Shown: positions 1 through 14,100 of the stretch, piece after piece | How the letters are laid out: the number at the start of each line of letters is the position of its first letter | Numbering within the stretch: the first letter of the stretch is position 1 | Assembly (NCBI GenBank): GCA_030704615.1 | Contig: CM060733.1 | Span: 54,684,001 to 54,748,000 of the forward strand | Direction: 5' to 3' | Source of the DNA: Takakia lepidozioides | Taxonomy: Eukaryota; Streptophyta; Takakiopsida; Takakiales; Takakiaceae | DNA: 64,000 nucleotides | Program-made: the position numbers and the translations under genes | Notes under the pieces: generated by a model | Databases searched by the model: none | What the model was told of the DNA's origin: nothing | What the model saw: only the letters and a program-made list of their open reading frames with translations

Positions 1-2125
1 GATTCCACTGTCTTCCTCCCACAGAAGAAGACTCTCACTCATTCCAAATCCCAGTTTCCACTTTGGTCTCAGGATATTCCTACTGAGACTGCGGCTGCAT
101 TGTGATATATTGTCCCAGGATAAGTATCTAGTTTAGCTCCATGTGTATGGCAGCCCCACTCTGGCTCTTTGTGTTAGCCAGGGGCTCACTAGCTATATAG
201 TGGGTGGAGGTTTACCCCATATAGAGATGTAGGCATGGACAGTTCAGGGCAGGTTCGCTCTGACCATGTTGGTGGGCATTTAGGAGCTTTGGAGTGAGTA
301 GGGCAACTTGGGATGAAGTATCCCCCCCATAATTCACATCAGGAGCAGGAGCAGCAGTTATATGCTCCAAATCCAGAATGTGGAGGGCAGACACTCTACA
401 AAATTCTGCAAAAAAGCCAAAAAGTACTGGTCAAAGGTAAATTTGTCATGGGATAATTGATCTATTTTCAATCTGCGGCATTTTCTTTTGCAATGGTGAA
501 ATCTCCTGAAATTTTGTCACAACGTTCATCACGTCAGTAGAGATGACATTGTAGGGTTCAGCCCTGTGCATGTATGTGGGCAGGAAGATACAGACTGGCA
601 ATGCAGGGTATATACACTTTCTGTCCAAAACTGCTGGACTTTAGCTTGTCCTGTAGGATTAATCTCACGTACATTGCCGATGCATTAGTGCGTAGTCTGC
701 TGTTATCAAGCTTACATGCCACTTACATGAAGGTTCTGAAGCTGCCGAGAATCGGAAGTAGTGTATCTTCATCAGAGAACAGCCCAGAAAGTTACAGGAA
801 AGTAAGAAAAACAGGTACAAATCTCGTGGCGGAAGAACTGCCATGTTCAATACTAAAATGGTTAGATGGCTGAATTATTGAGATATTAACTTCTTCAATA
901 CGTCAACACAAATACATCTTCACAAATTTTGGAAGTGTGGGATCCACATCCAACCAAAACATGATAATAGCTTACCTAACAGTCATCACACTAAGAAATC
1001 AAACAGAGCATTTGAACTAAGGAGAACCATTTATTGTAGGACTACTATAAAACATTTGATACCCAATCAGGGTTTTAAGGATAACGATACATTATACCCC
1101 AATGACTACATTATATGTAGATGGACATGTTCCATGGATGTATAATGTAGTCCACAGGGTATAATGGAGCAGGGTGCATTCCTACCTTGCAAGCCCTGGT
1201 AAATGATTGTCTGTTTGGGCTCCTGACATGGTGGATCCCGTTCAATTGTAAGATTGATGCGTTGAACCGGAAACTTTGTCGTTCAGGCCAAGACCCTCTG
1301 TCATCAGCGCTACCAAGCAAGCTCTCCCACAACGTCTGAATAGGCCATCATGTCTGCACTCAACAACATTCAGGTGTCACAAGTCAGATCCCATCTAACC
1401 CTGGTAACGTTGTCATGTACAAGATCAAAGGGGGAGAAACGATTCTGAGGAAGTGCTGTACTAGAACTCAAACGATAGCTAGATTGCATTGTGTGTGCAC
1501 AAACTATGTCTTGATTTTCTGCTTCATTGAGTGATAACTGAGAAAACAAAGGGAGCAACTAACTATCTGCTACCTTTGAGCTGCTTCATTTGCTCTCTTA
1601 AATTCACCCACAGTTTCCATCTTCTGAGCATTCTTGATTCGGATGCCCCTACCTATTGTGATCTTGTTCATCACAATGGCAATCCCTGAGTGTGCTGCAA
1701 GAAGATGCTCATGTGCAGAGGTATGGCAAGGTCAAGTGGAAACACTTTCGCAAATTACCCTTTGGCTTCGGCTTGTGTCTTCTCTCTCTCTTTCTGCATG
1801 TTCCAAGCTTTGCTTTCCCATACACACCTGCTCTCCAAGACCTGTAATCTAACATGAGATTCCAAGAGATCTCACAGAAAAGCCGTACTACTGTGTACAT
1901 GGGGCAATGGAACAGTAGCTCAGCAGCAGTGAAATCTCATCCCTAGGAAATCCATGTCTGCTGAAGCTCCATCTTCAGAATTATCTGGTTGCTAGCCACT
2001 GTACTCCAACACGTAGTCAAGCGGATGTTTGAAGTCCCATATTTAGTGAAGAGTCTACCGCCGCATTCCATACCAGCAATCTGGAGAGCAAATGCAGCAA
2101 TAAAATGGGAGCACCATGGTCACCC
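1..2125. other. 3' flank of the C2/GRAM gene; no recognised gene
   Basis: I recognise no protein here. It probably includes the 3' UTR of the minus-strand C2/GRAM gene that stops at 2126. On the minus strand, about 1560-1720 reads as an exon-like open stretch that includes the peptide RIKNAQKMETVGEFKRANEA. A second open stretch near 1190-1330 ends in a plausible donor (G|GTAGGA). They could be extra 3' exons of the upstream gene or pieces of another gene beyond the window edge. I could not link either of them in phase. Confidence 0.4.
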
Positions 2126-5100
2126 TCAAGTAAATTTCTTATCTTCCTTGACTGCAGATATCTCATGGACAATGATATCCATCACTTCCCGAAGTTGCTT
2201 GGTCATGTGCTTATATACATTCTTCGTGATCTTCTTCTGAAACTCAGTACTCTTGTGCCACGCAACCCCCACAAATGCTTTTACTTGGCTGGATGCTGGA
2301 TCTGTAGACAAGGTCTCGATCTCCCTCCTTACTTGTACCTATAGTCACAACCACACTGCAATAATGGTCACAGTGCCAAATAACCTTGCCATAACCATGC
2401 ACATTGCTTCCAACCAGCAAAGGTTCCCAGTCTGCTTTCCAGAACCTACTTCGATGATCTCTTTTCTCTCTTCGTGGAAAAGAGGGAGGAGAGACTTCTC
2501 AAGTACAGAGCAATGTTCTGCCACTCACTTTTAGATGAAGCTATGAAATCATCTACACATTTCCACAACAATAACTGTGTGCACACAGAATCTCACACAA
2601 TTGACTACAAAGGTGCAAGACAAGCACACATCTGCACGAAGGCACAGACACACCACATAGAAGGTCCTTTGGCACAGAAAATGAGACAACAATTTTCATT
2701 TCAGTGACATGATTGGGTTTGGGATGACAGCTACCTGAAAGTGGTCACCAAAGGGCACATCATGAAGCGTGAGAAGTTCGTCAACTACAACTTTCCTCAA
2801 ATCTTCAAATACAGTTTTCTGCTGACTGCATGAGACTTTGGTTCCAAACTGACTTAAATGATGATTAAGGCTGTAGCTCAGTTGTCGCCGATCAACCGCA
2901 GGCCTATCTTGGACATGCTCCCATGGAGTGGCCTTGTAGTTAATAAGACCAAGTTTCTCATTGACAACCTCGTCCATGTTCTCCTTCTCATATAGTATCA
3001 GGACAGCTTCAGCCTGCCAGAATTAAAACAACGGGAATTGCTGACAAGTTCACCATTCTGCTATTTAATCCGGAAAGCCATGGACGCCAATCCACAAACA
3101 AAGCATAGTACCTTCACCCACATCTAACACATTCCTGCCCTTCTGCAATACTTTGGAGCATGGAACTGTTAGCATGGTAGTTGGAATCACCGTGCTACTG
3201 GCTTATCTATTTGAAAAGACAAAACACAGCTTGTATGAGAGTACGCATCCCTCTGTCTTCCTTCTTCCCTCCCACTCACTCTCTTTGGTGGCTGTTTGGA
3301 GTGAGTTTGGCAGACCTCCCTTAACCTTTTCGACGTGATAAATTCAAGATCAGATGTGGGGTCAGTTGAATCGCATGTCTAATACCAGACACTAAGATAA
3401 TCAACCGTAATACTTGGAAGCAAGACCATCCTGTTAAACAGGCGAAGTCTTGGAGGAAAAGGGTATCGGAAGAAGAATTGACCCAAGCTGACCTGGAGGG
3501 GGTTGTGTACCATGTCTGATACCCCAAGACTGTCCGATGAAAATGGCGTTAGGCATAAAACTACCCTGAATTTGTTTCCAGTGACATGGGCAAGGACCTT
3601 AAGGATGATTTGAAGAGCCTACCTACCCTCGGCACTAGAAGAGGAAAAGGAGATTGTAGTTGCCAGATGTGCAGGCAACCTGAGACAATATCCATTTTCA
3701 TACATTGTCCGGGGTATTCGCACCAGAGAGTGAACCTCTTCAGGAACATCAAGAACATGGTTTCTGCACCCCACTTTACCAACTTAAAAATCTCGAGGCT
3801 AAACCTAAAGCCTTGGCCCTGTTGGGGTCTAAGTTTTGGGCTGCTCACACACAGCAGATTGATGCGTGTGTGAAGGGCTTTCTAGAGGATATTGGAAAGA
3901 CCCAAACTAATTGTTTATATCAAGGTAAGACACTGCTGGAGTGAGCCCCTCACGAAGGTAGTGCCTACTACATATGTTTCTGTCCAGACTGGGCGCGGTG
4001 GTCTATGGCCACAAGGCCATGGCAAACAAAATCTTAGGAGTACTTTCTTTTGCCACCTCCCTCTCTGATCCTTTCGTTTCCCCTTTAATCTGTTGCTTTT
4101 TGCAAAGGCCAGACGCAGCCCTAGGCAATGTAGTCCCGTCTTCAACAATTTAGTAGGCGACAGATGAGGATGACTGAGAGAAGTTGCTTACTGTGAGGGG
4201 AATTTCAGCCACCACAACCTCTGACATATTAGCCTCCTCCACCCCCAAAAAGCGCTCAGTGTCATCTGCCTGCTTCTCGGCCACAGCATACTTCATTTCA
4301 CCTGCCTGCATGCTCGCTACAATTTCCACCTGCTGCTCAGGGCTCAGATTCCGGTTCTTCCACAGAGCAATGACTGTTCTGCAATTTTCCCGCCAACATA
4401 GGGGCAATTGTGTTGGTACAGATTTCATGGTGTCTACAAGAAAATCTAGGAGAAGAAAAGACAACTCAGTGAATGATCAATGACAAACCTTGGCTTCCCA
4501 TATCATTTTCTCAATACGTGGAAGTGATTGACAAAAGTGAAGCATGGAACATACCACGCGACATACTGAAGCTTTCAATCTACGTAAAAACCTGCCTCAG
4601 AAATTTTAGTGTAAATGAAGACCCCCTTATTCCCGTAATTTCCTGCCTTACATCCCAGGTACGCCTGTAAGGTGATGCCTTACGCGTGTAAGATGATCCC
4701 GGGCCCTTACATGTGTAAGCACCCGTAAGGTTCTTTTTCTTTTCTTTTTCGTTTTATACTAATTAGATTTTGATACGTAAGTTGTGTGCAGGCGTTGCAG
4801 CGGCACGGTTTCCACGGCGAGGAATGCCTACGTGTCAATTTTCCACAGACGGTTTTTATAGCCCTCAATTTTTGGAAGTCTCTTGGGAGGGAACTTTCCA
4901 CTATACGTAAATACATATCCATGTGGCTTTCAAGTTTAGGTTTGATCTACATAGAGGAGAAGTTAGCACCTGAAAGCAGAGCCTGGGCGAACAAATGACA
5001 GGAACTGAAACTTCAGTCGACCCCTCCCGTCTATGCCTCGTGCTCCATGACGGGCATCATGACCCCGGCCTTTGCGCAGCAAAATCACAAGTGATGGATT

Positions 5101-8100
5101 GATTGCCTGGGCTACAGTCTCTTTGATCTCTTCAATGTCCTCCCAAAGGAGAGTGAACTTTGTCTTGTGGCCAAAAAGGTTGGAGTAAAATCCCAATAAA
5201 CGAGGAGACAGAAACACACGTCCCTGAAATAGCGAATGGTGTCAATGTACTGCATGATATGATACATTGCAGCTGGAATCGTGACTCATCCAACTCAAAG
5301 ACGTCAAACAGCAGGCAATTTACTGCCTGAACATTTGACAAGCACATCAGCCTCTGCCGAAATCCAGCAATTCATCAAGTAACGCCCTAATGTTTTCATA
5401 TACAGACCGCCCACAATCTGAGCCCTAATAAGACAACGTAAGTGCTTGATCTACAACAGTTGAATCAGATTTAAGATGCAAGGGTACTTTTAGAACAGAC
5501 TACTCAGAAAATCAAAAGAGTTGGTAGGGACTGGATCAGTGTCCAAACCTGAATAGGAATTTTGCGCTTGATGGCACAGGCAAAATCATTGATAAGAAAC
5601 TCTTCGGCAGGCAGTGAGAACATCTTTTGAAAGGTTGCATTTCTTTGTGCAGATTGCTTCATAACCTACAGGCATTGCCCCAACCTTTGGTCAACTCAAG
5701 TTTCAGACAAAGGTGGAGCCAAAAAGGGTGTGGGAGAGAAAGAGTAACAGGGGAAGGTAAGGTGGGGAGCTGGAGAGAGGGCCACACCTTAGTTCCGACT
5801 TCCCTCTCTACCCGCTCAAGGTACTCAGGCAGGGCGTCAGTTTCTCTGGTATTGGTCAAAAACACACGTAAATGAAGCCGTGACCCATGAGCTCGTGCAT
5901 TCTTGCCGGCCAAAGAAAGCCAAAAGTCAGACAAGTCGGCAGGGCTTTGCTTCAAGAAATTGATTTCAGCGTGTCCAAGTGATTCTGCCTCGGCAAATGG
6001 ACCATCGTAATCAAACACTTCAACATCCATGGTGGATGGAGGATCTTCTGTTGCATCAAACTCAAAAAGTTCTGGCACACACAAGTTCACCACATTGACA
6101 TAAATAATCCGCTAATATCACAACATAGAAAATGTAATGCTCTGGATCATTTTCTTTGCAAGAGGCAGCAAAACAATTGATGCCTATCAATCACTTACTC
6201 TTCTGTACTAAGAAAACTCCAGTTTTAAAGATGGTTTAGTGCTATGTCTCTGATAGAACTGATCAGAAGAGTGTGTACTGATGTGCACAGATCAAGGTGA
6301 TGAAACAGATAGAGTGGAAGCAAGTGAAAGGAAAGAACAACAAAGCACCCAGATAACTAAGACAAAACAGATAAGAGTGTGTTCCCAGTAGAAGAGAAAT
6401 CTGATAAGAGTATAAACAAGGGTCAGCCGTACCACGCCAATGGGGATTGAGGGTGCGCAATTTAACCGAACTTGTTCGTGTCTTTCCATTGCATGTGAAT
6501 ACAACATATGGGTTTGAGAAGTCGGAAGATTCACTCGGGGTAAGATTTTCTCCCTCAATCAATGTTACAGTTGTCAGCCACCCATCGCCCCTAGCCTTCA
6601 CACCATGATCTCCAGCTGCATCTCCAGAGGAAACCAATCCATATTCTTACAGATGGTCTAAATCTTGCGGTGAGTTTAACTACCAACCAATCTGCTTTGC
6701 TTTGATACAACTTCCCTCATTTTCTGATGTGAGTTCTAGCAACACACGAACGCAAGCCCAGCCACAGCCACAGTGATCAAAGAACTCAAATGCAGCTTAG
6801 CACTTACATTGCCAGAACCGGGCTCGGACAAATTGATAGATCATTTTAGCCACACGCTCAACTTGCAAAACCACAACTGCTGCTGTGATCAGTTCTGTGA
6901 ATGAATCCGGAAGATCAAGTCCCCAGAATTCAAGACCCCCCTTCTGGTGGGGAGGGCTACACCAGATGTGCACGACCACAAACAGAACTGTCAATATGGC
7001 GAGCAATACACTGTACTTCCCGAAGTAATCCCACGCTAATGCCCAGTCACTTATGGGGCTCTCGTCTTCCTGGACTGCAGCCAATGCTGCCTTTGAAATC
7101 AAATCACCAGAGATGGGTCTGGCAAACTTGGACAGTATCTGCAGAGGGGTATGGATACCTGAGAAACTTTCAAACAGAGAGATCCCTCAGTCCCTCCCCT
7201 TGTCTTCTCAGCAACCAAAATCTCACGAGTACCGCTCTTCCTGAGGTATACATCCATGTCTACTTAAATGGAACACAGGACCTATGAGGTGACTTCATTC
7301 ACTACAGCTACAGAATGCAGACTCCAGGATGCCTTGACACACCCAACACAACCTCACAACCAACATCCAGCGTTACTGAATCAGCAACAAAGAAAAGACC
7401 ACCTGTGTGGGTTAAATCTGAAGAGCAGCCAACCAAAACATGCTTTCTTTTTGTCATCAATTTAGGTGTATGCCAGTACTGTCCTCTTAGTGACTTGTGG
7501 AGTTCTTTCCTGTTATTTACCTGGGACTAAAGGTTGGCAACAGAGAGCACAGAGAAACACTGTACAGACAGATGAGCACAAATCGAAAGAGGAAAAACAA
7601 AAGGTATTTTAGAGCACATCAGCAAGTACAGATTGAAAGTGGGAAGGCTGTCCGACAATGAAGCATCAACCTCACCTCTCTGAAAATGTCATAGCTCTCC
7701 TTAATTCCCTGACGTGCGCCACTCTCAATCATGCCCTTCATCATTGTGTTATGTAGGAAGTTAACCCTCCATGATATTTCCAGGCGGCAGTTCTTCTCTC
7801 CATTAGGCAACTCCTTGCACGCGGCAATGGTTATCTGCAACCATCCAGTTAGTCAGCTTACAGATATTCGGCACTCTGTTTGAAAGTATATTCCAGGGAG
7901 AAAGAAATGAAATGATATGTATAACATCCAGGGAAAGCTCAAAACGCACATGAAACAGGACAAAGGAGGAGCCCTCTACAAGCAGCCTAAAAATATGAGA
8001 ATCAGTGCTCGTGTAGACATGCTGCCAAGCATTCTGATCTTTGCAATAGAAGACCTCAGTGAGAGATTGGCTATCTCAGAATAGATGATAGTATCTCCCC

Positions 8101-11100
8101 TGCATCTCATAGAAAATGTACTCATGAGACGTTGTATCCCATAGTCTTGGGGCCATAGACCCTGTGCCCAGTTTGGCAAAACAAGAGGGAGCAGACACAA
8201 CCTTTGTGAGGCCTACTCCAGTAGTGGGACTTACCTTGGTATAAACAATTGGTTCAGGTTTTTCACATTTCCCCTAGAAAGCCCTTCACAACAGCATCAA
8301 TCTGTTGTGTGTGAGCTGCCTGGCGATCAGACCCCAACAAGGCCGGGGCTTCAGGCTATCCTTGAGACTTTGAAAGTTGGTGAACAGAGGTGCAGGGACT
8401 GTGCTCTTGAAGGTCCTGAAGAGGGTCAGATCTCATAGACATGAAATGATAACATCCACGAAAGCTCAAAGAGCTCATGGGACAAGAGGAAGAAAGAAAC
8501 AAGAGAGAGAGAGGGGCCAAAAATAACCCAAAAGCAACAAAGGAAAGAAATGAAATGAAATGGTACTTTACAGCATCCGCGGAAAGCTCAAAGAGCTTAC
8601 GGGACAAGAGAAAGAACGAAAAAAAGAAACTTTCTACAATGCAGGGGGCCTTCAGCACAAAGTACAACAAAAACACAAAAGAGTCAAAATGTCACGTGAA
8701 GACAAAGTTCCTCACAAGAGAGAGAGAGATTGTACTCATAAGACGTTGTTTGCCGTAGCCTTGTGGCCATTGACCCCGCGCCCAGTTTGAGCGGGAACAA
8801 ACGGGACAGAACCTACCTCTGTCAGGGGCTGACGTTGGTAGTAAGACTTACCTCCATACATAGAATTAATCCGGGTTTTCCAGATATCCTCTAGAAATCC
8901 CTTCACACAAGCATCAATCTGCTGTGTGTGATTTGCCCAAAAACTAGGCCTCAGGAGGGCCTGGGCTTTTGGCTCAGCCTTGAGACTTTCAAAGTTGGTA
9001 AACAGGGGTACAGGCACAATACCCTTAATAGATTTGAAGAGAGCGTCTCTTTGGTGAGAGAACCCCGGACAGTGTATCAGAAAATGAATACTGTCTTCAG
9101 ATTGCCCACACAACGGGCAATTGCACTCTCCCTTTCCTCTCTGCTTCTGTTTGCTGTTCAAAGGTAGGCTTCCTGCCCTGAGTTTAACTTTCAGTCTAGT
9201 GCCGAGAGTGGGTAGACCCTTGAGGTCATCCAAGATGTCCTCCCCCATGTCACAGACTGGAAACCAGTTCAGGGAAGTTTTCTGCCTAACTTCATTTTCA
9301 TCAGACAATCTCATGGCAACAGACATGGCTGAGGACACTACAGCCTCTAAGTCAGATTTATCCAGCAGGGTCAAGACTTGCGGATCCAGGTCCAGGTCCT
9401 TGAGGATCTCTTCTACTCTCTTCTGCCAGGACTTAGCCTGTTTGACAGGGCGGTCCTGTTTCCAAGATATAGAGTCGATTAACTTAGGATATCTGGTGTT
9501 GGGCATATGTTGCAACTGACCCCACCATCTGACCTTGAATTCATCTCGTCGGGAGCTTAAGGACGGAATGCCAAACTCACCCCGAACAGCCACATTGGCT
9601 GTTTTGGAGCATGCTGACATACACTCCTTAAGCACCCCCACTTGAATGGATTCTAGAGACTTAGTCTGGTTGGAGTTATCAACCCATATAGCAGATCCGT
9701 ACTCCAAGGCAGGTCTAATAACGCAACAAAGCATGGTTTTCTTAACCTCAGAGTTGACCCCTCTGCAGTGGAAAAATTTAGTGAGCCCCAGAGCTTTGCC
9801 CTTGCCAGTTTGAACAACTTTCCGGATATGTGCATCCCAATTACAATTGGAGGAGAACTCAACGCCCAGGAAAGTGTAGGAAGGGAGGACCGGGATCTCT
9901 TGGCTACCCCACTGCCACTTAAGATCACTTCCTCCCTCTCCTCTGTCGTTGAATGCTACCACTGCACATTTGCTGACATTAGCCTCTAGCCCCCAAAGAT
10001 CAAAGTATCTCTTCGCGCAATCAATCAACTCCTGGTGATTGGTTGGAGTCTCCCCTATGCCTGCGAAGTCATCTGCAAACATAAGGGCTGGTATGGTGGT
10101 ATCACCCACCCTTAACCCAAATCCCTCACTTTCCACATCCTCGAGGAGTTGATTGATGAAAACATTGAAGAGCAGAGGGGAGAGAGTACATCCTTGAGCT
10201 ACACCTTGGTCTATGTCAAAGAAGTTGGACTTCTGTCCGTTAGCTGTGTCACTGTTAACGGAAGGAGAGAGAGAGAAAGAAAGAATGAAAGAGACTTTAT
10301 AATGTCCATGGGAAGCTCAAAGAACTTACGGGACAAAGGAGAACAGGATAAAAGAAAGACTAAGGCCGTCGAAAAGCAGCCCAGAAAGAGAACAAAGGGA
10401 GAAACTCATCATGTCCATGGAAGGCACAAAGGGCTCGAGGGACACAACTAGAGAGATTGTACTCATAAGACGTTGTTTGCCGTAGCCTTGTGGCCATTGA
10501 CCCCGTGCCCAGTTTGAGCGGGAACAAAAGGGACAGAACCTACCTCTGTCAGGGGCTGACGTTGGTAGTAAGACTTACCTCCATATAAAGAATTAATCCG
10601 GGTTTTCCAGATATCCTCTAGAAATCTCTTCACACAAGCATCAATCTGCTGTGTGTGATTTGCCCAAAAACTAGGCCTCAGGAGGGCCTGGGCTTTTGGC
10701 TCAGCCTCGAGACTTTCAAAGTTGGTAAACACAACTAGAGAGAGAGAAAGAGAAACATAATAATGTCCACAGGGCATCCTGAGGGCCCATGGGACAAAAA
10801 AGAACAAGACACCCCACATCACAGTAGGAGAGAGGAGATCACTATAATATCCAAGGGAAGCTGAAAGAGCTTATGGGCAAAGGAAAGCAGAGAAAAGAAA
10901 AGTGGGGCCCCAAACAATGAACCACCAGAACCAGAAAACTATAATTCAACTTTGAGAGATTCTAGCAACTCCATAATGGGATCCTGCCAAACAATGAGTC
11001 CTGGAATTACCAGTAAGAAAGGGACTGCCAATGACAGAATGAGAGAGACATAGAGAGAGACCTCAGGGTTTTTTGCACCTTATGAAGGCCTGTCATGGAC

Positions 11101-14100
11101 ACCATTGTCTGACCCATTCATTAACAAACAAGAAAGAACAAGGTAATGAGTGCACATTAAAAGCATCAATACATATACCTGAAGTTCCACTAAGAAATTC
11201 CCACCATAAGGAACATCCGGTGTTGCACATGAGACGGTAACAACAAAGCACTTGTCGTCAGCACGTGTGTATGTCTGCACTTCTGTGGCCTTAACTGCCT
11301 TCACCAATCTCGTGGCACCTTTAACGTACGTCAGTACCCTTTTCATGGGACCACCTTCTACTATTTTCCAAGGATCTTCTGTGTATTCAGTTGATCTTTG
11401 AGCCATAACCACATCTTGCATGAATTCTGATGCTGGCGTGAATATAATTCTGTTGAGTGCCTTGTGGCTAACAGCATACATTTGGTCCAGAACCACCCCA
11501 CCTGCCAGGGGCGCAGGGATATCTTCAGGAGAGGCCTCGACACTTAGGCCGTCGTCATCAAAGTAGGCGAGGGGTACTAAGTCAGCCTCATCATCACTGC
11601 TACCTTCACTCGCTTCAGAAAGTATCAGGACATCTGAGGACCTGCAGACGGCCATGAAGTGTACAGAACTTATCAACTTCATGCAACTTTAAAAACGGAG
11701 ATCCCAGGAATTTCTTCAACCGGAAACGAACCTTCAGAATTTCCGAATTTAGCAGTTCACCACTTTAGTACAACTTTACAAACAACTTCACGACACACTA
11801 CAGATGTTCAACCCTTTCTCAATTCAATACTGTGATTCCACCATACCCCTCAAGATACAGATCCATAAGTGCTGTCCTTGGCCACAGACAACGAGAATCA
11901 ACTCCATGGCTTCATACGACTCAAGGTTGCTACTGACCTGTCAGAGAGCCGTGAGGATGCTGAGAGAGAGGTGGACTCCACCCCATGCTTAGGCTTTTTG
12001 AAAACAGATGAAATCCGGCTCGCTACTTTCTCTACATCTTTCCACTTCCGATTCTTTCTATGTCGCCTCTGCAAGGCACAAAACCTTTAACCAGGTCATC
12101 CTCAGGGTTCCGCTATATGATGCCTCTGGACAAACACTGTAATTAATCAAATTGATTTCAGAATGCTTTCCATACCTGCTTTCAACTTTACAGCTATGGT
12201 TCTATCTCACAGGAATGGCTGCCAACGAAGTGCACAAAATGTGGAACATAAGTCCAATTTGGTGTTCCATTGTGTCCATGGTGACAAGCCTGGAAACATA
12301 AACCTCATGATGTTTACAGCAGTTTAGATGCTGTGACTAGTCATAGGCTTGCTGACAGACAAATAAACTTCACGTATGAAAACTTCAATGATGAATTCAA
12401 TGATTTACACACTTGGCATCACATTCTGAGAATCATAGGTCCATTATACAGATTTTGTGTATATGACGAAATAGAAAGTTACTGGTTGTTGACTTTCAAA
12501 GAGTAGTTGAATTACAGAAGGCAACGGCAGGTGCCACTACGGCCATCTTGGTTCTACCCCTCAAGGAAAAAACGAGAAACCTCATGATCTCTTATGGTTT
12601 CTTAATTTCTATGGTTAGTCTGTTTCTTCTGTGACTCTACGTTGTGCTCAACGCATCCAGCAAAGGAAATAAAATTTTAAAAAAAAGAAAAAAGAAAAAA
12701 ACTTTTTTCTTACCTGTTAGAGACTCCGAGTCTAATGTATTTTGATGTTGGGGTTTTCTTGTCGTTCTACTTGTCCCTTGGAACCTAGGGGCCCTCTATA
12801 CAAATTATAAGTTTCTCTCTCTCTTTTTTGTCTCTCTCTTTGTGTACCAACCCCCCACATCCTTCTAGCCCGGAAAGCATATGGAAATAGTGTTTTGTTA
12901 GGCTAGAGCAGTACTCTACAGGCAGCTGGGACGCGCTTGGACATATGCACTCAAAAAATTCAGAGAAATTGATACCACTCACATTTACCTGCATACTTGG
13001 GGAGATTGGGGGATCCACAAGGTTAGACCCATCTGTAGAACTAAGACTCTCCATCGAACTCGAGCGTGAAAGTGTGGCATCTTCAGGAATACTTGCAACA
13101 GATGGGCTGTCCTCCATGTTGGCAAGGGTTCTAACAATCGAGGATGAATTTATTTTGGCACTATCCTCTCTGCCATATAAAGAGAGACTTAACAAGATCT
13201 CACCTGCAGCGAACCAAGAGAGATCATTCACAATCTATACAATTCCAGGCAATTTCAACTTGACTTATTTCAATACTCCAGGATTAGATATCAAGGTAGC
13301 CAACATGAGCACTTTAGGGTTTCGTAAAGACACATTTATTTTGACATGTGCTTACAGGCTAACTGAGGTTGAAAGATGTCCCCTTGCAAAGTCTGAAGGA
13401 CAGACACAGCCACACAAATTATATTAAGGAGAAAGTTCATTGTTGGTCTGGTCCAACAGAAGTCACAGGCATCCATATGGATAATCCTCTGTGCAAAGAG
13501 TACTTTGAGGCAGCTGCAATTGCTGTCCAAATTTGTTAGCGGGCTGTGCGACAAAAATTAAAATTTTGTCAGTGTATTTGTCTAAAATCCAGCTCAAACA
13601 AATTGAACTCTTCAAACAGCATCTACGGTTCCAATTGTAAATCACGCTTCAGTTAAACTATGTTTTAACTGGGAAGGTAGCCTCGACAAGGTTGCTCAGT
13701 GCCTCATCACCCTGAAAGTCATTGTACATACAATGAACCAGATTGGTAATAAAAGATAGGAGCTGACAGACTCTGTACCACAGCCAGACAATTGGAGTGA
13801 CCAAAAAGAAATATGAGTGATGATGACTGCTCCAAACCCTAGGGACCTGAAATGTAGAGGAAGAGAGACAGCAACCATTCCACATCCTCAAACTTACCCG
13901 TGACTGCATGTTTGGACTTCTCACTTCGCTTCTGGAGAGGATACCATGCCCGTAACAGCGTTTGCTTATCCGCGTTCAAGACCTTGAAAACAGGAATCCT
14001 GACCTGCCCCAAAAAGTCATCAGTGAACCGATCCTGATCCCACACCATGATGCTTAGCTCCTCATCTAAGTCGGCTACAGTGAAGAAAAAATCTTCGTTC

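Noticed and set aside
8477-8790. Lys/Glu-rich small proteins on the plus strand
   Set aside because: They are translations of purine-rich repeat and LINE tail sequence. No homology or gene structure.
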